Source of the DNA: Fundicoccus culcitae
Lineage (GTDB): Bacteria > Bacillota > Bacilli > Lactobacillales > Aerococcaceae
Length of the DNA: 64,000 nucleotides
Assembly: GCF_024661895.1 (NCBI RefSeq)
Contig: NZ_CP102453.1
Span: 62,001 to 126,000, forward strand
Direction: 5' to 3'
Under the pieces are notes generated by a model that was given only the letters and a program-made list of their open reading frames with translations, was not told where the DNA came from and ran no database searches. Positions 38,212 to 46,927 of this stretch are shown here, in pieces; position 1 is the stretch's first letter, and each line of letters begins with the position of its first letter. The position numbers were made by a program, and so were the translations under genes.

Positions 38212-39030
38212 ATGAGAATAGGTTATCAAGGCGTTCCAGGTGCTTATAGTGAAATGGCTTTACAAAAATATTTTTCAGAAATAGCAAGTAATCAAATAGA
38301 AGCCATAGAATATGATAAATTTTCAACCTTAATTCAAGCGGTAGCGAATAAAGCCTTAGATTATGCGGTAGTACCAATTGAAAATTCTACGACGGGTTTG
38401 ATTTCTAGAACGATGGATTTATTTAGGTATCAACCGATAACTGCTGTTGGAGAATTGTTGCAACCCGTTCAACATGTATTATGGGGTATTAAGGGTAGTC
38501 AAGTCGAACAACTTAAGGTAGTCTACTCCCATCCAGAAGCCTTAGCTCAAAGCCAAAACTTTTTTGAGCAACATCCTTTTATTAGTAGTCAAGCATTTGA
38601 AGACACCGCAAAAGCAGCACAGTGGGTTGCTCAACAAAATGACCCAACGATAGCAGCCTTGGCAAGTCAAAGAGCTGGCGAATTATATGACTTAATCCCT
38701 TTAAAAGAAGCTATCCAAACCGAACAAACGAATACGACCCGTTTTTTTATTATTCGACACCAAGAATTTGCTAATCAAGATGGTAATCGCTTAATTGCTT
38801 ATTTTGAAACACGTCATCAACCAGGTGCTCTATTAAAGATTTTACAAACTTTTGACTTATTCAATTGTAATTTGGAAGGTTTAAATGCTCGTCCCATACC
38901 AGGTCAACCGTTTAGTTATGGTTTTTTCATAGAAGTGAATATTGAACATGCAAAAGCTTCATTATCGCTTTTGAAAGAAGTATTAAACCAAGCAGCTGAA
39001 TATGTCCAATTAATAGGTCGATTTGATTAG
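38212..39030 (+). CDS. pheA: Prephenate dehydratase
   Basis: 272 aa. Converts prephenate to phenylpyruvate. N-terminal GYQGVPGAYSEMA, the catalytic TTRFFII segment near residue 182, and a C-terminal ACT domain (RHQPGALLKILQTFDLFNCNL, ~202 onward) for Phe feedback. In the ACT domain the usual ESRP reads NARP, a small departure. ATG after AGGAAGAG. tyrA follows 23 nt later. Confidence 0.93.
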   Translation: MRIGYQGVPGAYSEMALQKYFSEIASNQIEAIEYDKFSTLIQAVANKALDYAVVPIENSTTGLISRTMDLFRYQPITAVGELLQPVQHVLWGIKGSQVEQLKVVYSHPEALAQSQNFFEQHPFISSQAFEDTAKAAQWVAQQNDPTIAALASQRAGELYDLIPLKEAIQTEQTNTTRFFIIRHQEFANQDGNRLIAYFETRHQPGALLKILQTFDLFNCNLEGLNARPIPGQPFSYGFFIEVNIEHAKASLSLLKEVLNQAAEYVQLIGRFD

Positions 39031-39053
39031 ATCAACGAGAAGAAGGGATAACG

Positions 39054-39929
39054 ATGAATATTGGAATTATTGGATTAGGTGTTGTGGGAGGATCGTTTGC
39101 TAAAGCAATCCGTGCACACTTAAATCCTTCACATAAGATTATGGCAATTGATATTGATGAAAAGACGATTGAACAAGCTTTGTCAGAAGGAATCATTGAT
39201 TATGGTGAAACAACTAATCAAACTATTTTACAGCAAGCCGATTTAGTCATTATTGCTTTATATCCGGCGGCTTTGATAAATTTTATGCAAACTAACAATC
39301 ATTTATTTAAAAAGGGTGCTATCGTAACCGAAACAACCGGTATAAAAACAGACATGATTAAAGCACTAAAAGATTTAATTCCCGATACGATTGATTTTAT
39401 TTTTGGGCATCCTATGGCTGGACGCGAAAATAGGGGACTCGATTATGCCTCAGCTGAAGTTTTTCAAGGCTCAAACTATTTAATTACGCCAACCGAAAAT
39501 AACCAACAAGAAACAATCAATTGGTATGCGTCATTTGTGGAAGCTATTGGATTTAAAAGAGTAACCTTTGTAACGGCTGATCAACACGATGAAATGATTG
39601 CTTATACAAGTCAATTGGCACACATCATTGCGGTTTCCCTAATAAATAGTGATTTAGAAAATCGTAATACAGCCTTATTTATCGGTGATAGTTATCGTGA
39701 CTTAACTCGGATTGCAAAATTAAATGAAGATTTATGGACTGAATTATTTTTAGCTAACAAAGAAGAATTACTTAAAGCGATCAATCGTTTTGAAATCAAA
39801 GTCCAAGATATGAAAGAAGCGATTACTAACGATGATCGTCTGAAAATGAAGGGGTATTTTGTTGAATCGACTCAACGACGGTTGAAGCTAGAACATGAAG
39901 ATAGTAAATTCACACAAGATTCAATGTAA
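39054..39929 (+). CDS. tyrA: Prephenate dehydrogenase
   Basis: 291 aa. Converts prephenate to 4-hydroxyphenylpyruvate with NAD. Rossmann motif GIIGLGVVGGSFAKAI at the N-terminus, substrate motif GHPMAGRENRG (near residue 122), helical dimerisation half (QLAHIIAVSLI). No C-terminal ACT domain. Order pheA-tyrA places the Phe and Tyr branch steps together without other shikimate genes nearby. Confidence 0.92.
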   Translation: MNIGIIGLGVVGGSFAKAIRAHLNPSHKIMAIDIDEKTIEQALSEGIIDYGETTNQTILQQADLVIIALYPAALINFMQTNNHLFKKGAIVTETTGIKTDMIKALKDLIPDTIDFIFGHPMAGRENRGLDYASAEVFQGSNYLITPTENNQQETINWYASFVEAIGFKRVTFVTADQHDEMIAYTSQLAHIIAVSLINSDLENRNTALFIGDSYRDLTRIAKLNEDLWTELFLANKEELLKAINRFEIKVQDMKEAITNDDRLKMKGYFVESTQRRLKLEHEDSKFTQDSM

Positions 39930-39948
39930 ATATCCGCTTATAAAAAAC

Positions 39949-40006
39949 TAAACATGTCAACCTTATCTCCGCTATCGGCAAATAATAAAGATGACATGTT
40001 TTTGTT
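39949..40006. terminator. Bidirectional terminator with 32-nt loop (tyrA/spxH)
   Basis: AACATGTCA (39951-39959) and TGACATGTT (39992-40000) with A run upstream and T run downstream. The loop is unusually long and has no strong internal stem. Confidence 0.65.
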
Positions 40007-40009
40007 GTT

Positions 40010-40678
40010 TTATAATAATCGGATGTGTTTTTTCTTTCGATTATGTGAACTTTCTACTTCTTCAGCGACTATTTCATCTAATTGTGAAATCACAGCTTCT
40101 CTCGTTATTAAATCATCTTCAATCATATAACCGATATTGGATGAGATAGGTTCAAAAATGACTAATGAAGGTGTTTTTTGAACATTCATACTTGTGGCAA
40201 TTTTTTGATCATTAATATACAATTCACGAACATAATCCGAATTAATATCTTCCATAAAAACATCAACATCAAGGCCAACTTCTTTGGCTATTTGCTTGAT
40301 AAAGTCTTCATTGTATCGATCAATTTGATTATCGATACGTTGTTGCATTTTCATTAAAAACAAACGACCTTTTCTTTTGCCTTGCATGCTAGCGGCTTTA
40401 GCAGCTAATGAGGCATGATAGACAATGCGATAAATATGATTTCTCGTATTTAAATCAGTTAAATCCAAATTTAATTGCTTGATATAATCGGTGACGATTC
40501 TTTGCTTATGGAAGCACACAATATGTAAGTCTACTTTTGATGAAATCATCTCAATCGTGGCATTGACTTCTTGTTCACTAAAATAAGATTTTCGACCTAA
40601 TGGATTTACAAATAAGTAGAATTCGAACATTTTAGGTTGTCCATTTGTCCGATAATCTATTTGATAGTTCGTTAACAC
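40010..40678 (-). CDS. spxH: SpxH/YjbH-like ClpXP adaptor (DsbA fold)
   Basis: 222 aa. The N-terminal TNYQ and FEFYLFVNPLG match YjbH/SpxH (TNYQ..., MFVDPLCPEC in B. subtilis), but the CPEC motif is replaced by residues without cysteine (NPLGRKSY). SpxH binds Spx and delivers it to ClpXP. Identity is supported by the yjbK, relQ, nadK and rluD genes next to it, as in the B. subtilis yjb cluster. Start is GTG 40678, 10 nt after GGAGG. It lies downstream of yjbK on the same strand. Confidence 0.78.
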   Translation of the reverse strand: MLTNYQIDYRTNGQPKMFEFYLFVNPLGRKSYFSEQEVNATIEMISSKVDLHIVCFHKQRIVTDYIKQLNLDLTDLNTRNHIYRIVYHASLAAKAASMQGKRKGRLFLMKMQQRIDNQIDRYNEDFIKQIAKEVGLDVDVFMEDINSDYVRELYINDQKIATSMNVQKTPSLVIFEPISSNIGYMIEDDLITREAVISQLDEIVAEEVESSHNRKKKHIRLL

Positions 40679-40757
40679 GTGTAACTTCCCTCCTTTTCCT
40701 ATCTTTTATATACATTATTTTATCAAAATTGATGTTAAATTGCGACTAACATGATTA

Positions 40758-41351
40758 TCAATTTGACTCAGAAACTTTTTGGGCGTATTGGGATACACGT
40801 GCAATTTTCTTTGCTGCTGCTACATAGGGAATGTCTAGTTTATTTAATAATATTTTTATTTGCTTTTGACCATTCTCAAGATTATCGGTTTCTAACTCTA
40901 ATTCGTAATCTGTTTGATCAAAATAAGTTGTTTGATCGATCGCGAAAAGTCCATATTCAACGGGCTGATTCCATCTATAAGTAGTCATTTCATAGGTAGG
41001 TTTTAAACGGTTGATGTCGATAGACATTTCCTCTAAAAACGCACATATTTCTAAACCAATGAATTCAGGCGTAAGGGTAGTAGGCGCCTCTTGGACAGAT
41101 GCAATCATTTTAGTAATTTCAAGGGATGTTAAATTGGCTTGTGTTTGTTTCAGGGTCCATTCACTAGAATCTTTGAATACTCGCAGTCTTAAAGCCGTTT
41201 GCAGTTGTTTCAAGGAGGCATCCTTAGTATCATAATAAGTGTTAGTTTGTTTAAGAGGATTAATGTCATTAAATTGAAAATGATTAATTAATTTTTGAAA
41301 ATTTTCGTGACTGAGCATTATTTTAATTTCTTTTTCAATTGATCTACTCAT
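40758..41351 (-). CDS. yjbK: YjbK-like CYTH domain protein
   Basis: 197 aa from ATG 41351. Triphosphate tunnel fold: N-terminal ExExK as EKEIK, then LRLRVF, WTLKQT, LELETD motifs of tunnel strands. CYTH proteins bind or hydrolyse triphosphates with metal ions; the substrate in this branch is unknown. A longer reading frame upstream (to 41420) lacks a good SD. It is divergent from relQ, with which it is clustered in Firmicutes. Confidence 0.85.
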   Translation of the reverse strand: MSRSIEKEIKIMLSHENFQKLINHFQFNDINPLKQTNTYYDTKDASLKQLQTALRLRVFKDSSEWTLKQTQANLTSLEITKMIASVQEAPTTLTPEFIGLEICAFLEEMSIDINRLKPTYEMTTYRWNQPVEYGLFAIDQTTYFDQTDYELELETDNLENGQKQIKILLNKLDIPYVAAAKKIARVSQYAQKVSESN

Positions 41352-41557
41352 TACCTTCATCCTTTCACAGTAAAAGCTATAGTACCAATTACTTAGTGAT
41401 ATAGCAAGTAATTCACTCATCTAATGGATTTATTACTCTACTTGCGTAAAATTTCTTCAGTTTATGCTAAAATAAGAAAAGTAAGATTAAACACTAAATG
41501 AGCTATATTATTAATAAATATTTTGTATTAACCATAATTAGAAAGGAATCGATGGTG

Positions 41558-42184
41558 ATGATCGAAGATAATTTTATTGATGATTGGACGAGCTTTTTAG
41601 CACCCTATGAACAAGCCGTTGCAGAATTAAAGCTAAAACTTAAGATGATGCGTGATGAGTTCCAAACCAAGCATCGACATACACCCATAGAATTTGTCAC
41701 TGGACGTGTTAAAACACCGGCTAGTATTCTTGAAAAAATGGAAGTGCGTAATATTAAACCTGAAGATTTTTTGATTGGTGTCCAGGATATCGCAGGTATA
41801 CGCATTATGTGTCAATTTGTGGAGGATATTTATGAAGTAGCTGAATTGTTAAAAAGACGGCAAGATTTTAAAGTTTTATTGATTCGAGACTATATTAAAC
41901 ACCATAAACCTAGTGGCTATCGCTCCTATCATATGGTCTTAGAATATCCAGTCCATCGTTTGACTGGCGTTGAAACGGTCATTGTGGAAGTTCAAATTAG
42001 AACGTTAGCGATGAATTTTTGGGCTACAATTGAACATTCATTAAATTACAAATATAGTGGAGTTTATCCAGAAGAAATCCTTTGGCGATTACAAAGAGCT
42101 TCTGAAGCAGCGTTTCAATTAGATGAAGAAATGTCTGAGATACGTGATGAAATACGTGAAGCGATTCAATATTTTGAAAATTAG
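41558..42184 (+). CDS. relQ: Small alarmone synthetase RelQ
   Basis: 208 aa from ATG 41558; ATG 41552 and GTG 41555 are also possible but closer to the AAAGGA. Makes (p)ppGpp from GTP/GDP and ATP. RelA/SpoT synthetase motifs: EFVTGRVKTPASILEKM, QDIAGIRIMCQFV, GYRSYHMVLEYPV, VEVQIRTLAMNFWATIEHSLNYK (in parts). Followed by nadK and rluD as in other Firmicutes. An extended -10 (TGCTAAAAT, 41465-41473) lies upstream. Confidence 0.93.
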   Translation: MIEDNFIDDWTSFLAPYEQAVAELKLKLKMMRDEFQTKHRHTPIEFVTGRVKTPASILEKMEVRNIKPEDFLIGVQDIAGIRIMCQFVEDIYEVAELLKRRQDFKVLLIRDYIKHHKPSGYRSYHMVLEYPVHRLTGVETVIVEVQIRTLAMNFWATIEHSLNYKYSGVYPEEILWRLQRASEAAFQLDEEMSEIRDEIREAIQYFEN

Positions 42185-42210
42185 GATTTTATTTATAAGG
42201 AGTGATCGGA

Positions 42211-43068
42211 TTGTCTAAAAACGTACTAATCTTTTCCAATGATAAACCTGAATCGCAAGACATAAAAATGCGTTTAGTTAAGCATTTAAAAAATGCTGGG
42301 GGGCTCATTCATGAAAAAGATATAGCACCAGACATTATTGTGTCTATTGGCGGTGATGGTACGCTATTATCAACTTTCCATAAGTACATTGAGTTTGTTG
42401 ATAGAGCCCGCTTTATTGGGATACATACGGGGCATCTTGGTTTTTATGCGGATTGGCAAGGGTATGAAGTGCAAGAATTAGCGCAAGCAATATTGGAATC
42501 AGATGGAGAATCGATTAGTTATCCACTATTAAATATTGAGATAGACTTAATTGATGGGACTCATTACAATCAACTGGCTCTCAACGAATTTTCCATTCGT
42601 GCAATTAGTGGGACGATGGTCAGTGAGATTTATATCAAAGATCACTTTTTCGAAACTTTTCGAGGCGATGGTATTTGTGTCGCAACACCAACAGGTTCAA
42701 CCGGCTTAAATAAATCCTTAGGGGGTGCCGTTATCCATCCTCGTTTAGATGCTATTCAATTGACTGAAATTGCATCCATCAATAATCGCGTTTTCCGATC
42801 ATTAGGTTCACCCATGATTATCCCGCGGGATGAATGGTTTGAGTTACGTCCCCATGTTCACTCGGATCATAAAGAGATGATTGTTAGTATCGATAATATG
42901 ACGTATTCAGATAAAATAATTAGTTGCGTCAAATTGAGTGTTGCTCAGGAGCGAATTCATTTCGCTAGATTTAAACATACCCATTTTTGGGATCGGGTAA
43001 AACATTCCTTCATTGGGATTAATGACAATGATTCAATGGATAAAAATCCAAATAATTATTTAAAATAA
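42211..43068 (+). CDS. nadK: NAD kinase
   Basis: 285 aa from TTG 42211, 8 nt after AAGGAG; a GTG at 42202 overlaps that SD. Phosphorylates NAD to NADP. GGDGTLL motif near residue 47, NE in LALNEFS, and TPTGSTGLN. Slightly longer at the C-terminus than B. subtilis PpnKA (ending SMDKNPNNYLK). Confidence 0.93.
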   Translation: MSKNVLIFSNDKPESQDIKMRLVKHLKNAGGLIHEKDIAPDIIVSIGGDGTLLSTFHKYIEFVDRARFIGIHTGHLGFYADWQGYEVQELAQAILESDGESISYPLLNIEIDLIDGTHYNQLALNEFSIRAISGTMVSEIYIKDHFFETFRGDGICVATPTGSTGLNKSLGGAVIHPRLDAIQLTEIASINNRVFRSLGSPMIIPRDEWFELRPHVHSDHKEMIVSIDNMTYSDKIISCVKLSVAQERIHFARFKHTHFWDRVKHSFIGINDNDSMDKNPNNYLK

Positions 43069-43078
43069 GGAGCTATGC

Positions 43079-43684
43079 ATGAAATTAGTAAAATCATTAG
43101 GGATAATATTTATCAGTGCTCTAGTCCTAACAGCTTGTGGTAATAACAGTGAAGAACAAGGTCTAATCGATACTATTCAAGAAACGGTAAGTTCAACTTC
43201 GCGACTAGATGCTAGTATAACCATTGACGAGTCAGCTGCCTTTCTCTCCATGGAAGCTTCAGAAAAAGAAAGTGTCTATGAATCATTAGATGCGATTATT
43301 ATGGATACCGAAATGATTCATAATATAGCCGATTATTCCATGATAAGTGAAATTGAATCAGAAGCAGCCTATTTAGACTTTATTTCAACGACCGATGAAT
43401 CACCCAAAGTTATTTATTTGGGGTTTAATGAGTGTCCGTATTGTGTTGTATTTACGCCCAAAATAAATCAATTAGCCGAAGAAATCGATGTGCCAATCTA
43501 CTTTTATAATACACAAACGAGACAAAATGATGATAATTTTGTAGATGCCATGTCAAATTATAATGTTTCTACGGTACCTCATGCATTTATCGTTGATAAA
43601 GGGAAACCCATTCAGTTCATTAATCATAAAAGCAGTATGGAAGCAATTGAAGCCTTTTTTCAATATGCTAAATCGTTACAATAA
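43079..43684 (+). CDS. Thioredoxin-like lipoprotein
   Basis: 201 aa. Signal peptide with lipobox LTAC (Cys20), so membrane-anchored outside the cell. After a ~75-residue linker comes a thioredoxin fold: VIYLGFNECPYC (CxxC near residue 119), then TVPHAFIVDKGK with the cis-Pro. Likely an extracytoplasmic thiol oxidoreductase or accessory protein; partner unknown. ATG 43079 after AAGGAGC. It interrupts the usual nadK-rluD order. Confidence 0.8.
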   Translation: MKLVKSLGIIFISALVLTACGNNSEEQGLIDTIQETVSSTSRLDASITIDESAAFLSMEASEKESVYESLDAIIMDTEMIHNIADYSMISEIESEAAYLDFISTTDESPKVIYLGFNECPYCVVFTPKINQLAEEIDVPIYFYNTQTRQNDDNFVDAMSNYNVSTVPHAFIVDKGKPIQFINHKSSMEAIEAFFQYAKSLQ

Positions 43685-43705
43685 ATAACATAAAGGATAT
43701 TATCT

Positions 43706-44617
43706 GTGGAATTTATTTTTAATTATCAATTTAAGCAATCTATGTTAGTCAAACAATATTTGCAACGTTTAGAACTTCCAAGAAGTTTTATTTCAAATAT
43801 TAAGCAAACGGGCTCTATTTTATTAAATGGTCAACCGGTTACTGTCCGTAAGGTAATTAATTATGGGGATGAATTGGTGTTGTTACAAGCTCCAGAAAGA
43901 GGACACGATACGGTTATCCCGTCTTTTATTCCGTTAGATATTGTCTACGAGGATCGGGATATTTTAGTGATTAATAAAGCAGCACAAACAGTGTCTATTC
44001 CTTCAATTCAAAATCCAAATACTTCAGTGGCCAATCGAGTCAAGGGGTATTATCTTAAACAGTCTTACGATGATCAGGTGATTCATATTGTAACGCGTTT
44101 AGATCGTGATACGACGGGTTTAATGTTAATTGCTAAACATCGTTTAGCCCACGCACTCCTTGATCGACAAATACGTGATAAACAAATCGCTAAATATTAT
44201 TACGCTATTTCGTCCAAAGCTAATTGGGACAAACATGGAGTGATTAACGCACCGATTGCTCGTGATTCGCAATCACTGATTACACGTAAAGTGGATGAAT
44301 CAGGCAAAGAAGCGTTAACCGAATTTCACTTAGTGCAATCTTTTAGTGATAGTGCCTTATTAAAATTACAATTACATACTGGCAGGACGCATCAAATTAG
44401 AGTCCATTTGGCCTATAGTGGGGGACCTCTAATTGGTGATGACTTATATGGGGGACCTTTGACGGAGGTTTTATCTCGGCAAGCATTGCATTGTGGTGAA
44501 TTAATATTTGAGCAACCATTTACTAAACAAACGATTCATTTGACAAGTTCCTTGCCGTTAGATATGCAGCAATGGATTTCAACTAGAAACGCTGAAAATG
44601 CTAGTAAATTAACTTAG
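43706..44617 (+). CDS. RluD-family 23S rRNA/tRNA pseudouridine synthase
   Basis: 303 aa. Catalytic Asp in TRLDRDTTGLML (near residue 135); N-terminal S4-like part (FISNIKQTGSILLNGQPV); C-terminal HTGRTHQIRVHLA. Corresponds to the YjbO position after nadK. The exact uridine target cannot be told. Start GTG 43706, 9 nt after AAAGGAT. Confidence 0.88.
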   Translation: MEFIFNYQFKQSMLVKQYLQRLELPRSFISNIKQTGSILLNGQPVTVRKVINYGDELVLLQAPERGHDTVIPSFIPLDIVYEDRDILVINKAAQTVSIPSIQNPNTSVANRVKGYYLKQSYDDQVIHIVTRLDRDTTGLMLIAKHRLAHALLDRQIRDKQIAKYYYAISSKANWDKHGVINAPIARDSQSLITRKVDESGKEALTEFHLVQSFSDSALLKLQLHTGRTHQIRVHLAYSGGPLIGDDLYGGPLTEVLSRQALHCGELIFEQPFTKQTIHLTSSLPLDMQQWISTRNAENASKLT

Positions 44618-44662
44618 TTTCTATTATAATAATGAGGCAATCCATCGTTAAGGAGGGTTAAA

Positions 44663-46030
44663 ATGGAGATTTTTCACCGCTCATTTGAAGAAAATCAAGA
44701 AGTTTTAAAACAGCATTTACAGAATAACCGAATGACACGATTTCGCACAGAGTATTTAGCCTTACATTATTATGACCAAGCGAAATTATTTGAAGTCTTT
44801 GATGAAGATGAACGTGCAAAATTATATCAATATCTGTCTCCTTCAGAATTAGCTAATATTTTTGACCAGTTAGAATCACAAGATGAACACATTGAATCGT
44901 ATTTTGATGAGATGTCTAATCCGTATGCAGCTGCTGTTTTAGGTGAAATGTATGCTGATAATGCGGTTGACGTTTTAAACAACATAAAAGACCGTGAAAA
45001 AGTCAATATATACATGCACTTAATGAAGTCTGATAGTGCTCGTGAAATAAGCCAATTGATTAATTATTTGGATGATACAGCTGGATCTATAATGACGACT
45101 GAATTTATTTCAGTCGAAGCCAATTATACTTTAAAAGAAGCCTATCAACATTTAAAAAGTGAAGCGATTCAAGCCGAGACCATCTATTATGTTTATGTTG
45201 TCGATTCTGAAAAACGCTTAGTTGGGGTTATTTCATTAAGGGATTTAATTATTAATGATGATAATAAACTGGTTAGTGATGTGATGAATACCCGTATCAT
45301 TTCAGTCCAAGTGAATGATAATCAAGAAGAAGTAGCTAAAATGGTACAAGATTATGATTTATTAGCTTTACCTGTCGTCGGCTTTGACCGTGAGTTATTG
45401 GGAATTATTACCGTTGATGATATTTTAGACGTTATGCAAGAAGAAGCCGACAGTGATTATTCGGGGTTAGCGGCTGTTAATGTTAGCCAAGAGCATGAAA
45501 CGCCGTTATCGGCATCAAAAAGTCGTTTACCTTGGCTAATAACCTTGTTGTTTCTTGGAATGGGGACATCATCTTTAATTAGTCAGTATGAAAGTTTAAT
45601 TGAATCAGCCAGTGTTTTATCCGCTTTTGTGACGCTTATAACCGGGACGGCGGGTAATGCAGGGACTCAATCCTTAGCGGTGGCTGTTAGGAAAATTACC
45701 AATAAAACGGAAGATGACGACTTTTTTAAATCCTTAGTTTTTGAACTTTTAACAGGCATTATTACAGGTGTTATTGTTGGCGTAACGATTGCCATTGTTG
45801 CTGGCATTTGGCAACAGAATTTTCCTTTAGGGATTGTCATCGGGATTTCAATGGCAGCTGCGATTATTGTGGCAAATTTAGCTGGTGCACTGATTCCCAA
45901 AATTATGACACGTTTAGGATTTGATCCAGCTGTAGCAAGTGGGCCGTTTATATCAACCCTAAGTGACCTTACCTCAGTCTTTATCTATTTTTCAATCGCC
46001 TCGACTTTTATCGATTTGATTATAAAATAA
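44663..46030 (+). CDS. mgtE: Magnesium transporter MgtE
   Basis: 455 aa. N-terminal helical domain (~20-135), two CBS domains (~140-260), and five C-terminal membrane helices with TGTAGNAGTQSLAVAVR and PFISTLSDLTS. Cytoplasmic domains close the channel when Mg is high. No Mg-sensing leader is visible; the gap to the preceding gene is only 45 nt. ATG after AAGGAGGG. Confidence 0.93.
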   Translation: MEIFHRSFEENQEVLKQHLQNNRMTRFRTEYLALHYYDQAKLFEVFDEDERAKLYQYLSPSELANIFDQLESQDEHIESYFDEMSNPYAAAVLGEMYADNAVDVLNNIKDREKVNIYMHLMKSDSAREISQLINYLDDTAGSIMTTEFISVEANYTLKEAYQHLKSEAIQAETIYYVYVVDSEKRLVGVISLRDLIINDDNKLVSDVMNTRIISVQVNDNQEEVAKMVQDYDLLALPVVGFDRELLGIITVDDILDVMQEEADSDYSGLAAVNVSQEHETPLSASKSRLPWLITLLFLGMGTSSLISQYESLIESASVLSAFVTLITGTAGNAGTQSLAVAVRKITNKTEDDDFFKSLVFELLTGIITGVIVGVTIAIVAGIWQQNFPLGIVIGISMAAAIIVANLAGALIPKIMTRLGFDPAVASGPFISTLSDLTSVFIYFSIASTFIDLIIK

Positions 46031-46061
46031 ATAGGGATGTATATATAATCAAACCATGTTT

Positions 46062-46112
46062 AAAAATCCGAACGTCAAGTTAAGTGAATACAACTTGACG
46101 TTCGGATTTTTG
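46062..46112. terminator. Strong bidirectional terminator (mgtE/GNAT)
   Basis: 20-bp perfect stem starting AAAAATCCGAACGTCAAG (46062) with its complement ending in GGATTTTT (46111), loop 10 nt. Confidence 0.9.
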
Positions 46113-46134
46113 TGAGCGATTTTTAGTTTTATAA

Positions 46135-46578
46135 CTAGCTGATATCTAATCTTTTTTGCATATCATGGTGTGGAATACGTGCATCCAAATACCCTTGGGG
46201 ATTACTAATCACGTAACCTGATTTTTCATAAAAAGGGATGACATGGTCTTGAGATGATAAAACTAACGCGGCAACCTGTTTCTCTTTAGCCCATCTTTCT
46301 ATTTCAGCTAACATTTGTTGGCCAATCGATAAGCCTCGTTTGCTTGAATCAACGCATACTCTTTGAATCTTTAATTGTGTGTCAGATAAAAAAGATACTC
46401 GAGCTGTTGCCACGGCTTCATCATCTAGGTAACAAACAATATGCCAACATTGACTATCGTAGCCATCGATTTCTTCAGCTTCCGTCACATTTTGTTCTTT
46501 TATAAAAACTTTTTCACGTAAAGCATGAGCGTCCTTAATAATTGGTCCCTCATCCCCAAATTGCCATTTTATTTTCAT
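46135..46578 (-). CDS. GNAT family N-acetyltransferase
   Basis: 147 aa from ATG 46578, after GAGGAG. ElaA/YjcF-like pattern: VFIKEQNVTEAEEIDGYD near the N-terminus, VCVDSSKRGLSIGQQMLAEIE as the acetyl-CoA loop, and FYEKSGYV near the C-terminus. Substrate unknown. The longer frame upstream (46611) has no SD. Confidence 0.85.
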   Translation of the reverse strand: MKIKWQFGDEGPIIKDAHALREKVFIKEQNVTEAEEIDGYDSQCWHIVCYLDDEAVATARVSFLSDTQLKIQRVCVDSSKRGLSIGQQMLAEIERWAKEKQVAALVLSSQDHVIPFYEKSGYVISNPQGYLDARIPHHDMQKRLDIS

Positions 46579-46927
46579 TAATAAAGCTCCTCTAACAATA
46601 ATATTATTCAATAGTTGACTAATTATAGCATATGTTTGAGTAATGGTTAAAACAAAAGTAACCTGATTCTTTGTGAAATAAAACGCACTAAAATGATAAG
46701 TGAATTCTATAACAAATAACCTATAAAAATATATTATATTAAACAGTAAATAATAATAAAATACTATTTAACATTTAATATAAATCTCGTTGGAATGTTG
46801 ATATTTCAATAATTGAATAGGATTGTAGCAACTAGAATATTTAATAAAAAAATAAATAAATTTCCTTTTCATTTTTAAATTTGTATGCTAATATATGAGC
46901 GAAGTAAGAATTTAGGAGGCTGCACAA
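46579..46927. promoter_or_regulatory. Intergenic region with nox promoter
   Basis: Very AT-rich. TTTTCA (46866-46871), 17 nt, then TGC + TAATAT (46889-46894), an extended -10 promoter for nox. A palindrome TTCAAT-A-ATTGAA (46805-46817) lies ~50 nt upstream of the -35. TTGTGAAAT at 46671 looks like half a Rex site only. No coding sequence seen. Confidence 0.55.

Noticed and set aside
46671-46680. Rex-like TTGTGAAATA upstream of nox
   Set aside because: Only one half-site; the expected inverted half is missing.
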